The notes below the pieces were generated by a model. The model was not told the origin of the DNA and did no database searches. It was given only the letters and a program-made list of their open reading frames with translations. Position numbers and translations under genes: made by a program. A stretch of 64,000 nucleotides of DNA from Candidatus Bathyarchaeota archaeon (GTDB lineage: Archaea > Thermoproteota > Bathyarchaeia > TCS64), in the NCBI GenBank assembly GCA_018396865.1, contig JAGTRB010000009.1, positions 1 to 64,000 of the forward strand, read 5' to 3'. Of this stretch, positions 26,353 to 34,893 are shown piece by piece. The number at the start of each line of letters is the position of its first letter. Positions within the stretch are counted from its first letter, which is position 1.

Positions 26353-28428
26353 ATGCTGATCCGAGAGGTTATTCTGGAGAACTTCATGTCCTACGAGTAT
26401 GCAAGGGTTCCCCTAAAACCAGGTCTCAACATAGTTGTAGGCCCTAACGGCTCGGGGAAGTCGGCCTTCCTCCAAGCCATCTGCGTAGCCCTTGGGGAGA
26501 CCTACACTGAGCGCTCCAAAAGGCTTAGCGACCTAATAAGGTGGGGGGAGAAGAGAGCTCGGGTGAGCCTCCTCCTAGACAACTCCGTCAGGGAGGATGG
26601 CAGGAGGCCCATTCAACAATTCGACTCCGACGTGATCAGGATATCGAGAACCCTGAGGAGGGACGGCAGGTATAGCTTCCACATCAACCAGCGTGGGGCT
26701 CAGAAGCAGGAGGTTGTCGAGATCCTCAGGCGTCTAGGATTCGACCCGGAAAACATGCTGATAATAATGCATCAGAATATGGCCGAGATCTTCGCAGCCC
26801 TCTCCCCACAGGAGAGGCTGAGGAGGTTGGAGGAGGCCGTTGGATTCCAGTCCTTCAGGGCCGATGTCCTAGAGGCTAGGAGAAGGCTTAGCGGGATCCT
26901 AAGCGAGGAGGAGAGCCTCAGCCAGCTCCTTGAGAGGTCAAGAGAGACGCTGAACTACTGGAGGGAGCAGTACGAGAGGCTTCAAGAGAAGAAGAGGCTG
27001 CAGATACGCCTGAGCTTCCTGCAGAGGGAGATGGCGTGGAGCAGGGTCTCAGAGCTCGAGGGGGCGAGGAGGAGGCTTGAGGAGGAGGCCGAATCAGCAG
27101 TCGAGGCTCTAAAGAGGTGTGAGGAAGACCAGGAGCAGTACAACCTTCAGATCATAGAATCTAACCAGCGGCTTAAGGAGTTGAGGGGTATGCAGGCCGA
27201 GCTGATAGAGAAGAGGGTGAGATACGAGAGGGATCTAGGGGTCTACAGGTACGCAATAATGGAGGTAAAGGATCGAATAGCCGAGATCGATAGCATGATG
27301 AAGTCCTTTGGGGAGTGGAAGAAGGGCCTCGAGGAGAGCTTCAAGGAGCTAAGGGGGAGGCTGAAGGCAGGTGCAACCCTAGAGGACTACTTCAAGCTCT
27401 TCGAGGAGGTGGAGAGGAGGGAGACTGAGACCCACGAGAGTTGGATCTACGGGCTAAAGGGCAGGAGGGAGGAGGCTGAGAAGCAGCTGGCCTCACTGGA
27501 GGAGAGGCTTATAGAGGCTGAGGGGAAGGCAACCGCGGCCCTGGAGGGGTTGAGAAGGATAGAAGCCCTAATGGATGAGGCTGGCAACCGCTACATAGAG
27601 GCGAGGATCCAGGCGGCCCTCCTGAAGGAGCGAATGGAGGGTCTCAGGAGAAGGCTCGAAGCTCTAAGGGGAGAGGTTGAAAGGGTCTCTAAAAGCCTCA
27701 AGGAGGCTGAGGCTGAGGCCCTGATAAGAGGAGCCAGAATAGAGACCGGGAGATCCTCTGATGAGGTCATGAACGAGATCAGGAGGGTTGGGGGGATGCT
27801 CATAGCCATGGCAGACGTCCCAGAAGAGGCGGAGGCGATGTACGAATCTTACTCGAAGACATACAAGGAACTATTGGAGAAGGCTCAAAGGGTTAGAGAG
27901 AGCAGGGTCAAGGTGATGGAGGAGGTGGAGGAGAGGGTCAAGAAGTGGAGGGAGGTGACCAGAGGCCTAGTAGAAGAGGTTAACCTAAGGTTCCAGAGCC
28001 TCCTATCCCGCCTCCAAGCCAGGGGAGAGGTGAGGCTGACGAATGAGATGGATATAGAGGAGGCGGGCATTGACATATATGTGGGATTTAAGGGCGGGGA
28101 GATGAGGCTTCTAGACCCCTACACACAGAGCGGAGGGGAGAGAACCACCGCGGTTATGGCTTTCCTCCTCTCCCTACAGCAGAAGATCCTATCCCCATTC
28201 AGGGCTGTAGACGAGTTCGACCTCCATATGGATCCGAGGAACAGGGAGGTCGTCACCGAGTTCCTCTTCTCAACGTTGGAGGGCTCCTCAGACCAGTATC
28301 TGGTCATAACCCCGAGCCAACTTGTTTTGAAGGGTGGCAACTCACACATAATAATGGTCCATAAATCTGAGGGCTCATCAACGGTAAGTCTGGTGAAGGA
28401 GGATGAGGGAGAGGGAGGCCAGGTCTGA
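26353..28428 (+). CDS. Short-armed SMC ATPase with Smc5/6-type head motifs
   Basis: The 691-residue protein has the SMC head at both ends: Walker A GPNGSGKS (30-37), Q-loop MHQNMAEIF (Q141), coiled coils from ~165 to ~550, signature SGGER (593-597) and Walker B FRAVDE (616-621). The signature-to-D-loop stretch (QSGGER..., PFRAVDE, then MDPRN) and the following [10 protein letters not shown] match eukaryotic Smc5 closely and differ from canonical SMC and Rad50 (no Zn-hook CxxC). It is only about 60% of normal SMC length and I see no recognisable hinge domain. It overlaps the next gene by 26 bp. Confidence 0.85.
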   Translation: MLIREVILENFMSYEYARVPLKPGLNIVVGPNGSGKSAFLQAICVALGETYTERSKRLSDLIRWGEKRARVSLLLDNSVREDGRRPIQQFDSDVIRISRTLRRDGRYSFHINQRGAQKQEVVEILRRLGFDPENMLIIMHQNMAEIFAALSPQERLRRLEEAVGFQSFRADVLEARRRLSGILSEEESLSQLLERSRETLNYWREQYERLQEKKRLQIRLSFLQREMAWSRVSELEGARRRLEEEAESAVEALKRCEEDQEQYNLQIIESNQRLKELRGMQAELIEKRVRYERDLGVYRYAIMEVKDRIAEIDSMMKSFGEWKKGLEESFKELRGRLKAGATLEDYFKLFEEVERRETETHESWIYGLKGRREEAEKQLASLEERLIEAEGKATAALEGLRRIEALMDEAGNRYIEARIQAALLKERMEGLRRRLEALRGEVERVSKSLKEAEAEALIRGARIETGRSSDEVMNEIRRVGGMLIAMADVPEEAEAMYESYSKTYKELLEKAQRVRESRVKVMEEVEERVKKWREVTRGLVEEVNLRFQSLLSRLQARGEVRLTNEMDIEEAGIDIYVGFKGGEMRLLDPYTQSGGERTTAVMAFLLSLQQKILSPFRAVDEFDLHMDPRNREVVTEFLFSTLEGSSDQYLVITPSQLVLKGGNSHIIMVHKSEGSSTVSLVKEDEGEGGQV

Positions 28429-29185
28429 GCTCCAGAGCGTGATCGACCTCTGCAGGGCAGCCTCGGGTGGGAGGCTAGACCCCTTCGCAGTTGATGCAGA
28501 CTACGTGCTCTCAGTGATCCGAAGATACTATCCGAACGTGAATTCTCTTGAAGACCTATGCCTCGACGCCACAGCCATAAGGGAGCTATCATCGGTTCTG
28601 GAGAGGCAGAACGAGTGGATCAGGCATCAATCAACCATCCTCTACAAAGACCCATTCATACTAACCCAGCAGCTCATGAGGATGGACCTAGCGGCTATAG
28701 TGGAGGCCTTCCTATCCTCCTGGCACCCCGTCGTAGAGCTCGAGCAGGTATCAGCCCCCACCCTCGCCCTCTCCCTGGCCTACTGGGGCAGCCTCCTCCC
28801 CATAAGCGAGAGGTTGGCTGAGATAGAGGTAGGAGAGACCGAGGCAGAAACGATGGGACGAGAGGAGGTAAAGGAGTTCATCTTAGACCAGAGCTTCTCA
28901 GAGAAGCTAGAGGCGATGTGGAAGGAGCTGTTGGAGAGGGCCGGTGAGGAGATGAGGGTAGACTACTGGGAGTGGTTGGACGGGGAGGCCTTCGAGGAGG
29001 CGTTGGAGAGGGCATACCTAACATGCTTCCTAATTGGCTACGGCTACGCGAGGATGGAGCTGGATAGGCTCCAGGAAAGGGTCGAGCTGATACCATACAG
29101 GGAGCCTAAGACAGACCTAGCCTCGAGGGCCTCCATCCCATTACTGATAGACCAGGAGGAGTGGATGAGATGGCGAGGAGGTTGA
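28403..29185 (+). CDS. SMC-associated protein with kleisin-like N-terminus
   Basis: The 260-residue acidic, helical protein overlaps the SMC gene by 26 bp and the next gene by 16-25 bp. The N-terminus [19 protein letters not shown] followed by [11 protein letters not shown] resembles the ScpA kleisin pattern (LxxLLxLIRxGxLDPWxIDI). A helix of the type that contacts the SMC neck would follow. The middle has [22 protein letters not shown] see no clear C-terminal winged helix by eye. Position and pattern suggest a kleisin bridging the SMC heads; this is inference. GGTGAAGGA lies upstream of the ATG. Confidence 0.6.
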   Translation: MREREARSELQSVIDLCRAASGGRLDPFAVDADYVLSVIRRYYPNVNSLEDLCLDATAIRELSSVLERQNEWIRHQSTILYKDPFILTQQLMRMDLAAIVEAFLSSWHPVVELEQVSAPTLALSLAYWGSLLPISERLAEIEVGETEAETMGREEVKEFILDQSFSEKLEAMWKELLERAGEEMRVDYWEWLDGEAFEEALERAYLTCFLIGYGYARMELDRLQERVELIPYREPKTDLASRASIPLLIDQEEWMRWRGG

Positions 29186-29745
29186 AGGGGGCCCAAGAAG
29201 CCTACGCCAGAAAGGCGAGGGATGCTGCTAGGCTCCTCTTCTTCAAGCATCACACCCTCCCAGGGGTTAGGGGGTGGGAATTGAGGGAGGAGCTGGGCCC
29301 GGAGTGGCTTGAGGTGCTGGAGGTCTTAGACAGCCAGATAAAGGCCCTAGACCTGCAGGTAACGAGGGTCCTCGAGGAGCCCGAAACCACAGTTGAGCCA
29401 ACGAGGAAGCAGCTCGAGGAGGCCAGGTACTACATAACCCTTAGAGGGGAGATTGACAAGAAGGCCTTGAAGACGATTGGATGGAGGATCGACGACATAG
29501 CAGGCCTAGCCGTAGCCGTAGCATACATAATCTCGAGGCAGGGGAAGGCTCCCAGGAATGATGTTGAAAACATCCTCTCCGAGAAGCTTCCAGGATGGAA
29601 GGTTAAGGTGAACATTGATAGATACATCCAGGAAGGCTATCTAGGAGAGGAAGACGGCCTCCTATACTTGGATTGGAGGAGCAGGGCGGAGATAGACCAG
29701 AAGAAACTATTAGACCTAATACTTGCCTATGGGAGAAAGGAGTAG
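29170..29745 (+). CDS. MAGE/Nse3-like tandem winged-helix protein
   Basis: The 191-residue product (194 from GTG 29161) follows the MAGE-homology order. A first winged helix runs through [20 protein letters not shown], then a strand (YITLRGE), a hydrophobic helix ([19 protein letters not shown]), a second winged helix ([10 protein letters not shown]) and the closing [11 protein letters not shown] / [17 protein letters not shown]. The close parallels QEGYLEYR and WGPRAHAET-type C-terminus of human MAGE proteins. MAGE/Nse3 proteins are the KITE subunits of Smc5/6. GGAGGA at 29155-29160 favours ATG 29170. Confidence 0.6.
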   Translation: MARRLKGAQEAYARKARDAARLLFFKHHTLPGVRGWELREELGPEWLEVLEVLDSQIKALDLQVTRVLEEPETTVEPTRKQLEEARYYITLRGEIDKKALKTIGWRIDDIAGLAVAVAYIISRQGKAPRNDVENILSEKLPGWKVKVNIDRYIQEGYLGEEDGLLYLDWRSRAEIDQKKLLDLILAYGRKE

Positions 29746-30109
29746 AGCCGGAACCTAGCTAAAAGGGGGGATATCTGGGTTGTTGATGAGGACCTTACAT
29801 GGGGGATGTCCGTCGAAGAACAAGATCCACGGCCGTATAGACGGCTCGATTAACTAGCCTAGACACCAGTAATGGGTGACCTAGACCCTCTAGTTCCCTC
29901 AATGATAGCTAGGTCGAGGTCTAAAGGATATGATTCGGCAGTGGCGTCAAGGGAGCTGAGTGATGTAAGGCTCATTCCACGGGTCGTCGAGACTACCCTT
30001 AGACATAAAATCCTCAAAATTAATTCTATCCATCTCCGACCTTCAGGGGTTTAAATAGAAGATAAGATGGGAGATATTAAACTTGGAGCCATAATCATCA
30101 GCGGAATCG
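29746..30109. other. Intergenic region, possibly containing gene debris
   Basis: This 364-bp gap separates the SMC group and XPB. The minus strand has a stretch (about 29870-30010) with protein-like composition (VVSTTRGMSLTSLSSLDATA, DLDLAIIEG) that soon meets stops, so it may be an eroded gene I cannot identify. ATATTAAA at 30074-30081 is a good TATA box for the GTG at 30110. Confidence 0.35.
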
Positions 30110-31453
30110 GTGGATTTGCAGGGCTTGGTACACTTAAGATTCGAGAAGGGTGAGCTGATCGCTGAGGGCTTCTCCATACCCGGAGGGGTCTATGATAAGG
30201 ATATCCGAGCCTATCGAGCTCCCGCCTACCGCTATGGAGAACTCATCGATTATCTCAAAAGGTGGCACATCGATTATATAGATGAGGCCCTTAAGGCCCC
30301 AGACCCTATAGGCCTCTCCTCCCGCATCGTCCTCCGAGACTATCAGAGGAGGGCTCTCGAGGCCTGGATGGCCTCTGGGAGGAGGGGGATCATCATCCTA
30401 CCCACCGGATCCGGGAAGACCCAGATAGCTATAAAAGCCATTGAAATGCTTGGGGCCTCCACCCTCATAGTTGTCCCCACCCTCGTACTTGTGGAGCAGT
30501 GGCGTAGGAGGCTAGAGGAGGCTTTCAGTATCGAGATAGGGGTGGTGGGGGGAGGGAGGTATAAGATAAACCCCCTCACCGTGGCCACATACGAATCGGC
30601 AAGTATTAGGGCTGAGCATCTCGGGGACAGGTTCTTAATGCTCGTCTTCGACGAGGTCCACCATCTCTCCGCCCCCACCTTTAAAAGGATAGGTGAGATG
30701 TACCTCGCCCCCTATAGGATGGGGTTGACGGCGAGGCTTGGGAGGACAGGCCGCGGAGGCCTCGAGGCCTCAGAGCTGACTGGTGAGGTAGTCTTCGAGA
30801 TGGCGGTTGAAGACCTCGCGGGGGTGCACCTCTCGGACTACACGATCCACACCATCTATGTACCCTTATCGGAGCAGGAGGCCAGGGAGTATGAGGCCAA
30901 TTTCTCCATCTATAGAGAATACATAAGGAGAAGGGGAATGAGCATGAGAAGCCAGGATGACTTTCAGAGGTTCATCAGGCTGAGTGGATTCGACCCAGAG
31001 GCGAGGAGGGCCCTCCTGGCCAGGAACAAAGCTATGGAGGTTGCCCTGAACTCCGAGGAGAAGATCAGGCATCTTAAAAGGATTCTAGAGGAGAACCCCT
31101 GGGAGAAGGTGTTAATATTCACCCAGCATAACAGCCTCGTCTACAGGATAAGCAGGGAGATGCTCATCCCAGCCATAACCCACCAGACCCCTCAGAGGGA
31201 GAGGGAGGAGATCCTCGAGAGGTTCAAGTCAGGCCAATATATGAGGGTGGTTACAAGCAGGATCCTCGAGGAGGGAGTTGATGTGCCCGACGCCTCCGTG
31301 GCCATAATCCTAAGCGGGACCGGGAGCAGCAGGGAGTTCATCCAGCGACTGGGGAGGATCCTCAGGAAGAGGGAGGGGAAGCACGCCAGGCTCTATGAGC
31401 TCGTATCCAGGGGAACCGCTGAGGCCCGTCTAAGCAGGAGGAGGAAGGCTTGA
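30110..31453 (+). CDS. XPB-type SF2 DNA helicase
   Basis: The 447-residue protein has an N-terminal ~70-residue damage-recognition-like region, DYQRRALEAW (Q-like motif), Walker A LPTGSGKTQ (~97-105), DEVHHL (181-186), MGLTAR (motif III), and in the second RecA domain FTQHNS, TSRILEEGVDVP and QRLGRILRKREG (motif VI). It matches archaeal XPB, the 3'-5' helicase of nucleotide excision repair. The GTG start is ~5 nt after the predicted transcription start. Its stop overlaps the Bax1 gene by 4 bp, the known archaeal pairing. Confidence 0.92.
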   Translation: MDLQGLVHLRFEKGELIAEGFSIPGGVYDKDIRAYRAPAYRYGELIDYLKRWHIDYIDEALKAPDPIGLSSRIVLRDYQRRALEAWMASGRRGIIILPTGSGKTQIAIKAIEMLGASTLIVVPTLVLVEQWRRRLEEAFSIEIGVVGGGRYKINPLTVATYESASIRAEHLGDRFLMLVFDEVHHLSAPTFKRIGEMYLAPYRMGLTARLGRTGRGGLEASELTGEVVFEMAVEDLAGVHLSDYTIHTIYVPLSEQEAREYEANFSIYREYIRRRGMSMRSQDDFQRFIRLSGFDPEARRALLARNKAMEVALNSEEKIRHLKRILEENPWEKVLIFTQHNSLVYRISREMLIPAITHQTPQREREEILERFKSGQYMRVVTSRILEEGVDVPDASVAIILSGTGSSREFIQRLGRILRKREGKHARLYELVSRGTAEARLSRRRKA

Positions 31454-32604
31454 TCCTGCCCCCCGAGCTTCTACGGACGAAGATAATCGGAGGCTCGGTA
31501 AGGCTCATCTACGCTGGGGAGGAGGCTCTCAGCCTTGCGAGAACACTCACAGCTGTATTTGAGGAGGCCACGGAGAAGACCAGGAGGGAGCTTCAGGAGG
31601 GAATTAGGAGATGCGAGGAGCTCGGATACGACTACAGGCTCGTGAGGGGCCTCGCCTCCATCCTTGAGGAGTTCTGCACCTTCCAGACTAGAGCCTTAGT
31701 TGAACCAGAGGTGGCCAGGAGGACGGTCTTCGAGGAGGCTGGGATAGAGCCTATCACCACCGATGAGCAGAGGTCTAGAGTTCTCAAGAGGGCTGCTGAA
31801 AGGCTCAGGGTCTCCCCCAAGGACTTAGAGGAGAGTCTTTACGCAGATCTATGGGAAGAACAGATTCTAGCCGCGTTCGAGCCTCCTGAGCCCCTTGAGC
31901 TTCTTAGGAGCTACAACTTCTCCCTAACCCTGACACTACTAGCCCAGGCCAGAAGGATAGAGGCGAGATTCAGGGGGGAGGATGAAGGCCTTATGCCCAT
32001 TGGAAAGAGTTTGGGCACCTGTCTGATGAAAGGAGAAGGAGAGGCGTCCGTAGTAGTGGTTGAACCAAGCTCTGCCAGGTCTGGAAGGAAAGCCTACGAG
32101 CTCGAGGCCTTCCTATCTCGTATTATGCTCCAGGAAAGATGGAGGATAACTGCTGAGGTGGAGCATCCACCCGGGTCAAAGCTTAGAAGGTTCGAGGTGT
32201 TTCAGGAAATCCATGGAAAGATGATAACACCAAGAAATCTCAAGGGGAGACCCGACCAACAGAGGAATCCTCATAGGTTTGAAGGCCACTGGGAAGAGGG
32301 GATAGTGGTCATTCAAGACTTCGCCTCCAGACTTGGACTAACCGAGGAAGAGGCGAAGAGGAGGCTGAGGGAGAGAAATAAGAGTTACATTGATATCGGA
32401 GGGATCTATATAACGCGGGAGAAACTGGATATATTGAGGTCATACTTAGGATGCTATCAGAACCCGAACCTCTCCGATGCTATCTCATTTTTGAGGAGGC
32501 TGGGATGCAGGAGGCCAATTCAGGTCTTAGAGGCCCTTGGTTACACGGTGGAATGGGGTGAGAACCTCAAGGACGGCAGGGTCTACAAACCTGGAAAGAG
32601 ATGA
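31450..32604 (+). CDS. Bax1-like nuclease (DUF790), partner of XPB
   Basis: The 384-residue protein matches the DUF790 family: N-terminal LPPELLRTKIIGGSVRLIY, a helical domain (RGLASILEEFCTF), then the segment ESLYADLWEEQILAAF and RSYNFSLTLTLLAQA. Bax1 binds archaeal XPB and nicks 3' of lesions or bubbles through a PD-(D/E)XK-like site. The start TTG/ATG overlaps the XPB stop by 4 bp, so translation is coupled. The C-terminal ~120 residues look helical, and a Trp/Glu-rich piece is less familiar. Confidence 0.85.
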   Translation: MILPPELLRTKIIGGSVRLIYAGEEALSLARTLTAVFEEATEKTRRELQEGIRRCEELGYDYRLVRGLASILEEFCTFQTRALVEPEVARRTVFEEAGIEPITTDEQRSRVLKRAAERLRVSPKDLEESLYADLWEEQILAAFEPPEPLELLRSYNFSLTLTLLAQARRIEARFRGEDEGLMPIGKSLGTCLMKGEGEASVVVVEPSSARSGRKAYELEAFLSRIMLQERWRITAEVEHPPGSKLRRFEVFQEIHGKMITPRNLKGRPDQQRNPHRFEGHWEEGIVVIQDFASRLGLTEEEAKRRLRERNKSYIDIGGIYITREKLDILRSYLGCYQNPNLSDAISFLRRLGCRRPIQVLEALGYTVEWGENLKDGRVYKPGKR

Positions 32605-32734
32605 GCTTTATCGAGAACCCTCTAGGCATAATATTAATCCAGCGAGAGATAACACAGGCCGATCTCTCTAAAAATTCGTCAGCCTTCTACCCTCCAGCAA
32701 CAGCTTAATATCTAACCTTTCCTAGGTTTTGAGG

Positions 32735-33337
32735 ATGGATTACTGGGAACTCCAAGGGGCTACAACCGTAGGTCTCGTATGTAAGGATGGGGTGGTACTG
32801 GCCTCAGAGAAGAGGGTGAGCTGGGGCCATCTAGTCATGAGCCGCTCTGGAAAGAAGGTCTTCAAGCTAGCCCCCAACATAGGCCTCGCCTTCGCAGGAT
32901 TAGTATCGGATATGCAGGCCCTAACAAGGGAGGCATCAGCCTACACGGCCCTCTACAGGCTGGAGAATAATAGGCAGATACCTGTGAGGTCTCTTGCCAA
33001 GCTGATAGCTAATATCCTCTTCGAGCGCCGCCTCTTCCCCCTACTGATGGAGACCCTCGTCGGCGGCCTGGACGAGGAGGGCCCCGTAGTCTACTCCCTT
33101 GACCCACTCGGCAGCGTTATCCCGGACAAGTTCGTCTCAGTCGGCTCGGGCGCGGCTATAGCCATGGGCCTACTAGAGGCCAACTACAGGGAAGACATCA
33201 CCCTAGAGGAGGGAGCCGCCCTGGCTCTACAGGCCATCAAGTCCGCGGCCGCTAGAGACGCTGTAAGCGGCGATGGCGTTGACATGCTCCTCATCAGCGA
33301 TAAGGGGATAGAGGAGAGGACCTACCCTCTAAGATAA
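32735..33337 (+). CDS. psmB: Proteasome beta subunit, predicted catalytically inactive
   Basis: The 200-residue protein aligns with archaeal 20S beta subunits. After a short propeptide (MDYWELQG) the mature N-terminus reads ATTVGL where TTTVG is expected. The nucleophile Thr1 is thus Ala, while Glu17 (ASEKR), Lys33 (GKKVFKL), the GSG motif and SGDGVD are retained. It is probably a structural or regulatory beta paralogue needing an active partner elsewhere. The TTG at 32729 adds two residues. TTAATATC at 32705-32712 centres 27 bp before the ATG at 32735, favouring that leaderless start. Confidence 0.9.
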   Translation: MDYWELQGATTVGLVCKDGVVLASEKRVSWGHLVMSRSGKKVFKLAPNIGLAFAGLVSDMQALTREASAYTALYRLENNRQIPVRSLAKLIANILFERRLFPLLMETLVGGLDEEGPVVYSLDPLGSVIPDKFVSVGSGAAIAMGLLEANYREDITLEEGAALALQAIKSAAARDAVSGDGVDMLLISDKGIEERTYPLR

Positions 33338-33388
33338 GTCTAGGCCATTTGAAGGATCATCAGAAAAGCAGGTTTTCGAGGCCGGGTC

Positions 33389-34363
33389 TTAAAAAGGCTT
33401 AAGAGGTTGGCTTAAAGCTTCCTCAAGGTCCTCTATGAACCTCAACAAGCTCTCCCTGGGGATACTTGCTCCACTCGCCCTATCATGGCCCCCTCCAAAC
33501 CCTCCATGCCTCTTAGCAACCTCTCTAGTGATTATGCCCAAGTGGAGGCCTATACCCCTTCTACCTCTGATGGAGATGTTCACCCTTCCACCTATGGAGG
33601 GTTTATAGCTGACGCCGACATCGACATCTAGGGCATCGAGGATGAGGTTTGCCACCGCCCCCGTGGAAGGCTCACCGGATGCGTCGAAGTAGGCCAGCCT
33701 TCTAAGCCTGACCGCCTTACTTTTGAGCTCCTCCATTAGCGTGGCCGTATGCTCGAGGTAGGATACCGCCGCCTCAACCAATCCAGGTATTCTATGAGGG
33801 ATAGTATATCTCCTGAGCTCCTCAACCATCCTCCGCCTGAAATCATTGGATGTGACCTTGAAGAGGGCGTGGGTAAGGATGAGGGCCTCATGCTGGATGA
33901 GGTGGCGGTCAAACATGGAGAGGAGCCTAGACGCGATTGGCCCCTCCTCGAACTGGTCGGATATCGCCGCATAGGCGGCCAGCCTCGCTTCCTCCCTACC
34001 CATCTCCCTATTATAATGGTCATAGAGTAGGGCGCTCGCACAGTCTTCAGGGCTGTAGACCACCTGAACCCCACCCCTCTCCAACTCTTGGAGCAGAAAT
34101 CCCGCAGTGGGATGGTGATCGACGATAACCACCCTCGCGAACTCCCCTATCCTAAGTATCTCCTTAACGAGTTCTTCCCTGGCACATAGATCACAGATGT
34201 AGAGCTCCGCCGTGGGGGGCTTCACCTCTCCTAGGGCTTCTTTAAAATCATCGTAGGTCACCAAGATCGGCTTGGCACCCTTGAGGTTAGCTAAGAAGGC
34301 TGCGCATATCAGCCCATCGGCATCCTCTCCATGGGATATGCAGAAGACCCTTTCCTCGAGCAT
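33389..34363 (-). CDS. DHH-family phosphoesterase
   Basis: The protein has ISHGEDADGLI at its N-terminus, CDLCAR, VIVDHHPT (the DHH motif) and the C-terminal DHHA1-like GGHDRASGASI. Archaeal DHH proteins include nanoRNases, oligonucleotide-specific phosphatases and RecJ/GAN-like nucleases. A small stand-alone form like this is likely an RNA or small-nucleotide phosphodiesterase. The frame extends to 34453, but a TATA box at 34384-34393 lies 25 bp before the ATG at 34363, so the shorter 324-residue form is chosen. Confidence 0.87.
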   Translation of the reverse strand: MLEERVFCISHGEDADGLICAAFLANLKGAKPILVTYDDFKEALGEVKPPTAELYICDLCAREELVKEILRIGEFARVVIVDHHPTAGFLLQELERGGVQVVYSPEDCASALLYDHYNREMGREEARLAAYAAISDQFEEGPIASRLLSMFDRHLIQHEALILTHALFKVTSNDFRRRMVEELRRYTIPHRIPGLVEAAVSYLEHTATLMEELKSKAVRLRRLAYFDASGEPSTGAVANLILDALDVDVGVSYKPSIGGRVNISIRGRRGIGLHLGIITREVAKRHGGFGGGHDRASGASIPRESLLRFIEDLEEALSQPLKPF

Positions 34364-34383
34364 CAGAGGAAATCTGATTATTA

Positions 34384-34393
34384 AAATATAAAG
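34384..34393 (-). promoter_or_regulatory. TATA box deciding the DHH phosphoesterase start
   Basis: The minus strand reads CTTTATATTT, centred 25 bp from the ATG at 34363. The longer frame would need to be read through this promoter. Confidence 0.5.
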
Positions 34394-34893
34394 AATCGGT
34401 TTCACCTTTGCCCACGAGCAAGAGAAATGGAACGTTTGAGGCAAAATCATCAAAATAATTAAGATATTTATTAGACATAATTTTGATCAACCTATTCAAG
34501 TTATAAAAGAAGATTTGGAGGATGAGGGACAACGCTGAGAAAGTTTTCAAGAGATGATTCGCATGTTAAATTAATGACTGATATTGAAGAGGTAACCATC
34601 GGCATTTAAAGTTCAAAAGATGTTTAAAAAAGTTTTTATATATTTATAATATTTTTCGGAATCAGATAACTATCTTCCACAAAAATTAATTAAATCTTCT
34701 TTTTTTTAAAATATTGATGAGGATAAAAAATCTTCCAGCAGTGGTTCATACTCTCCCACTAGCTTTTCTGCTAATATTTTTAATATTTTTATATTCAACA
34801 TATTTGATGATCATGATTCAAATGTTCAAGTAGAATGAACATATCAGTCGTTGTAACTTTTTGGCGAGTTCCCGGAACAGTGACGCGTCTTCA
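34394..34893. other. Strongly AT-rich intergenic region
   Basis: About 500 bp are far richer in A+T than neighbouring genes, with runs such as TTTTTATATATTTATAATATTTTT around 34633-34657 (split here by eye). No coding frame, tRNA, CRISPR-type repeat or recognisable origin box is visible. Confidence 0.4.
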
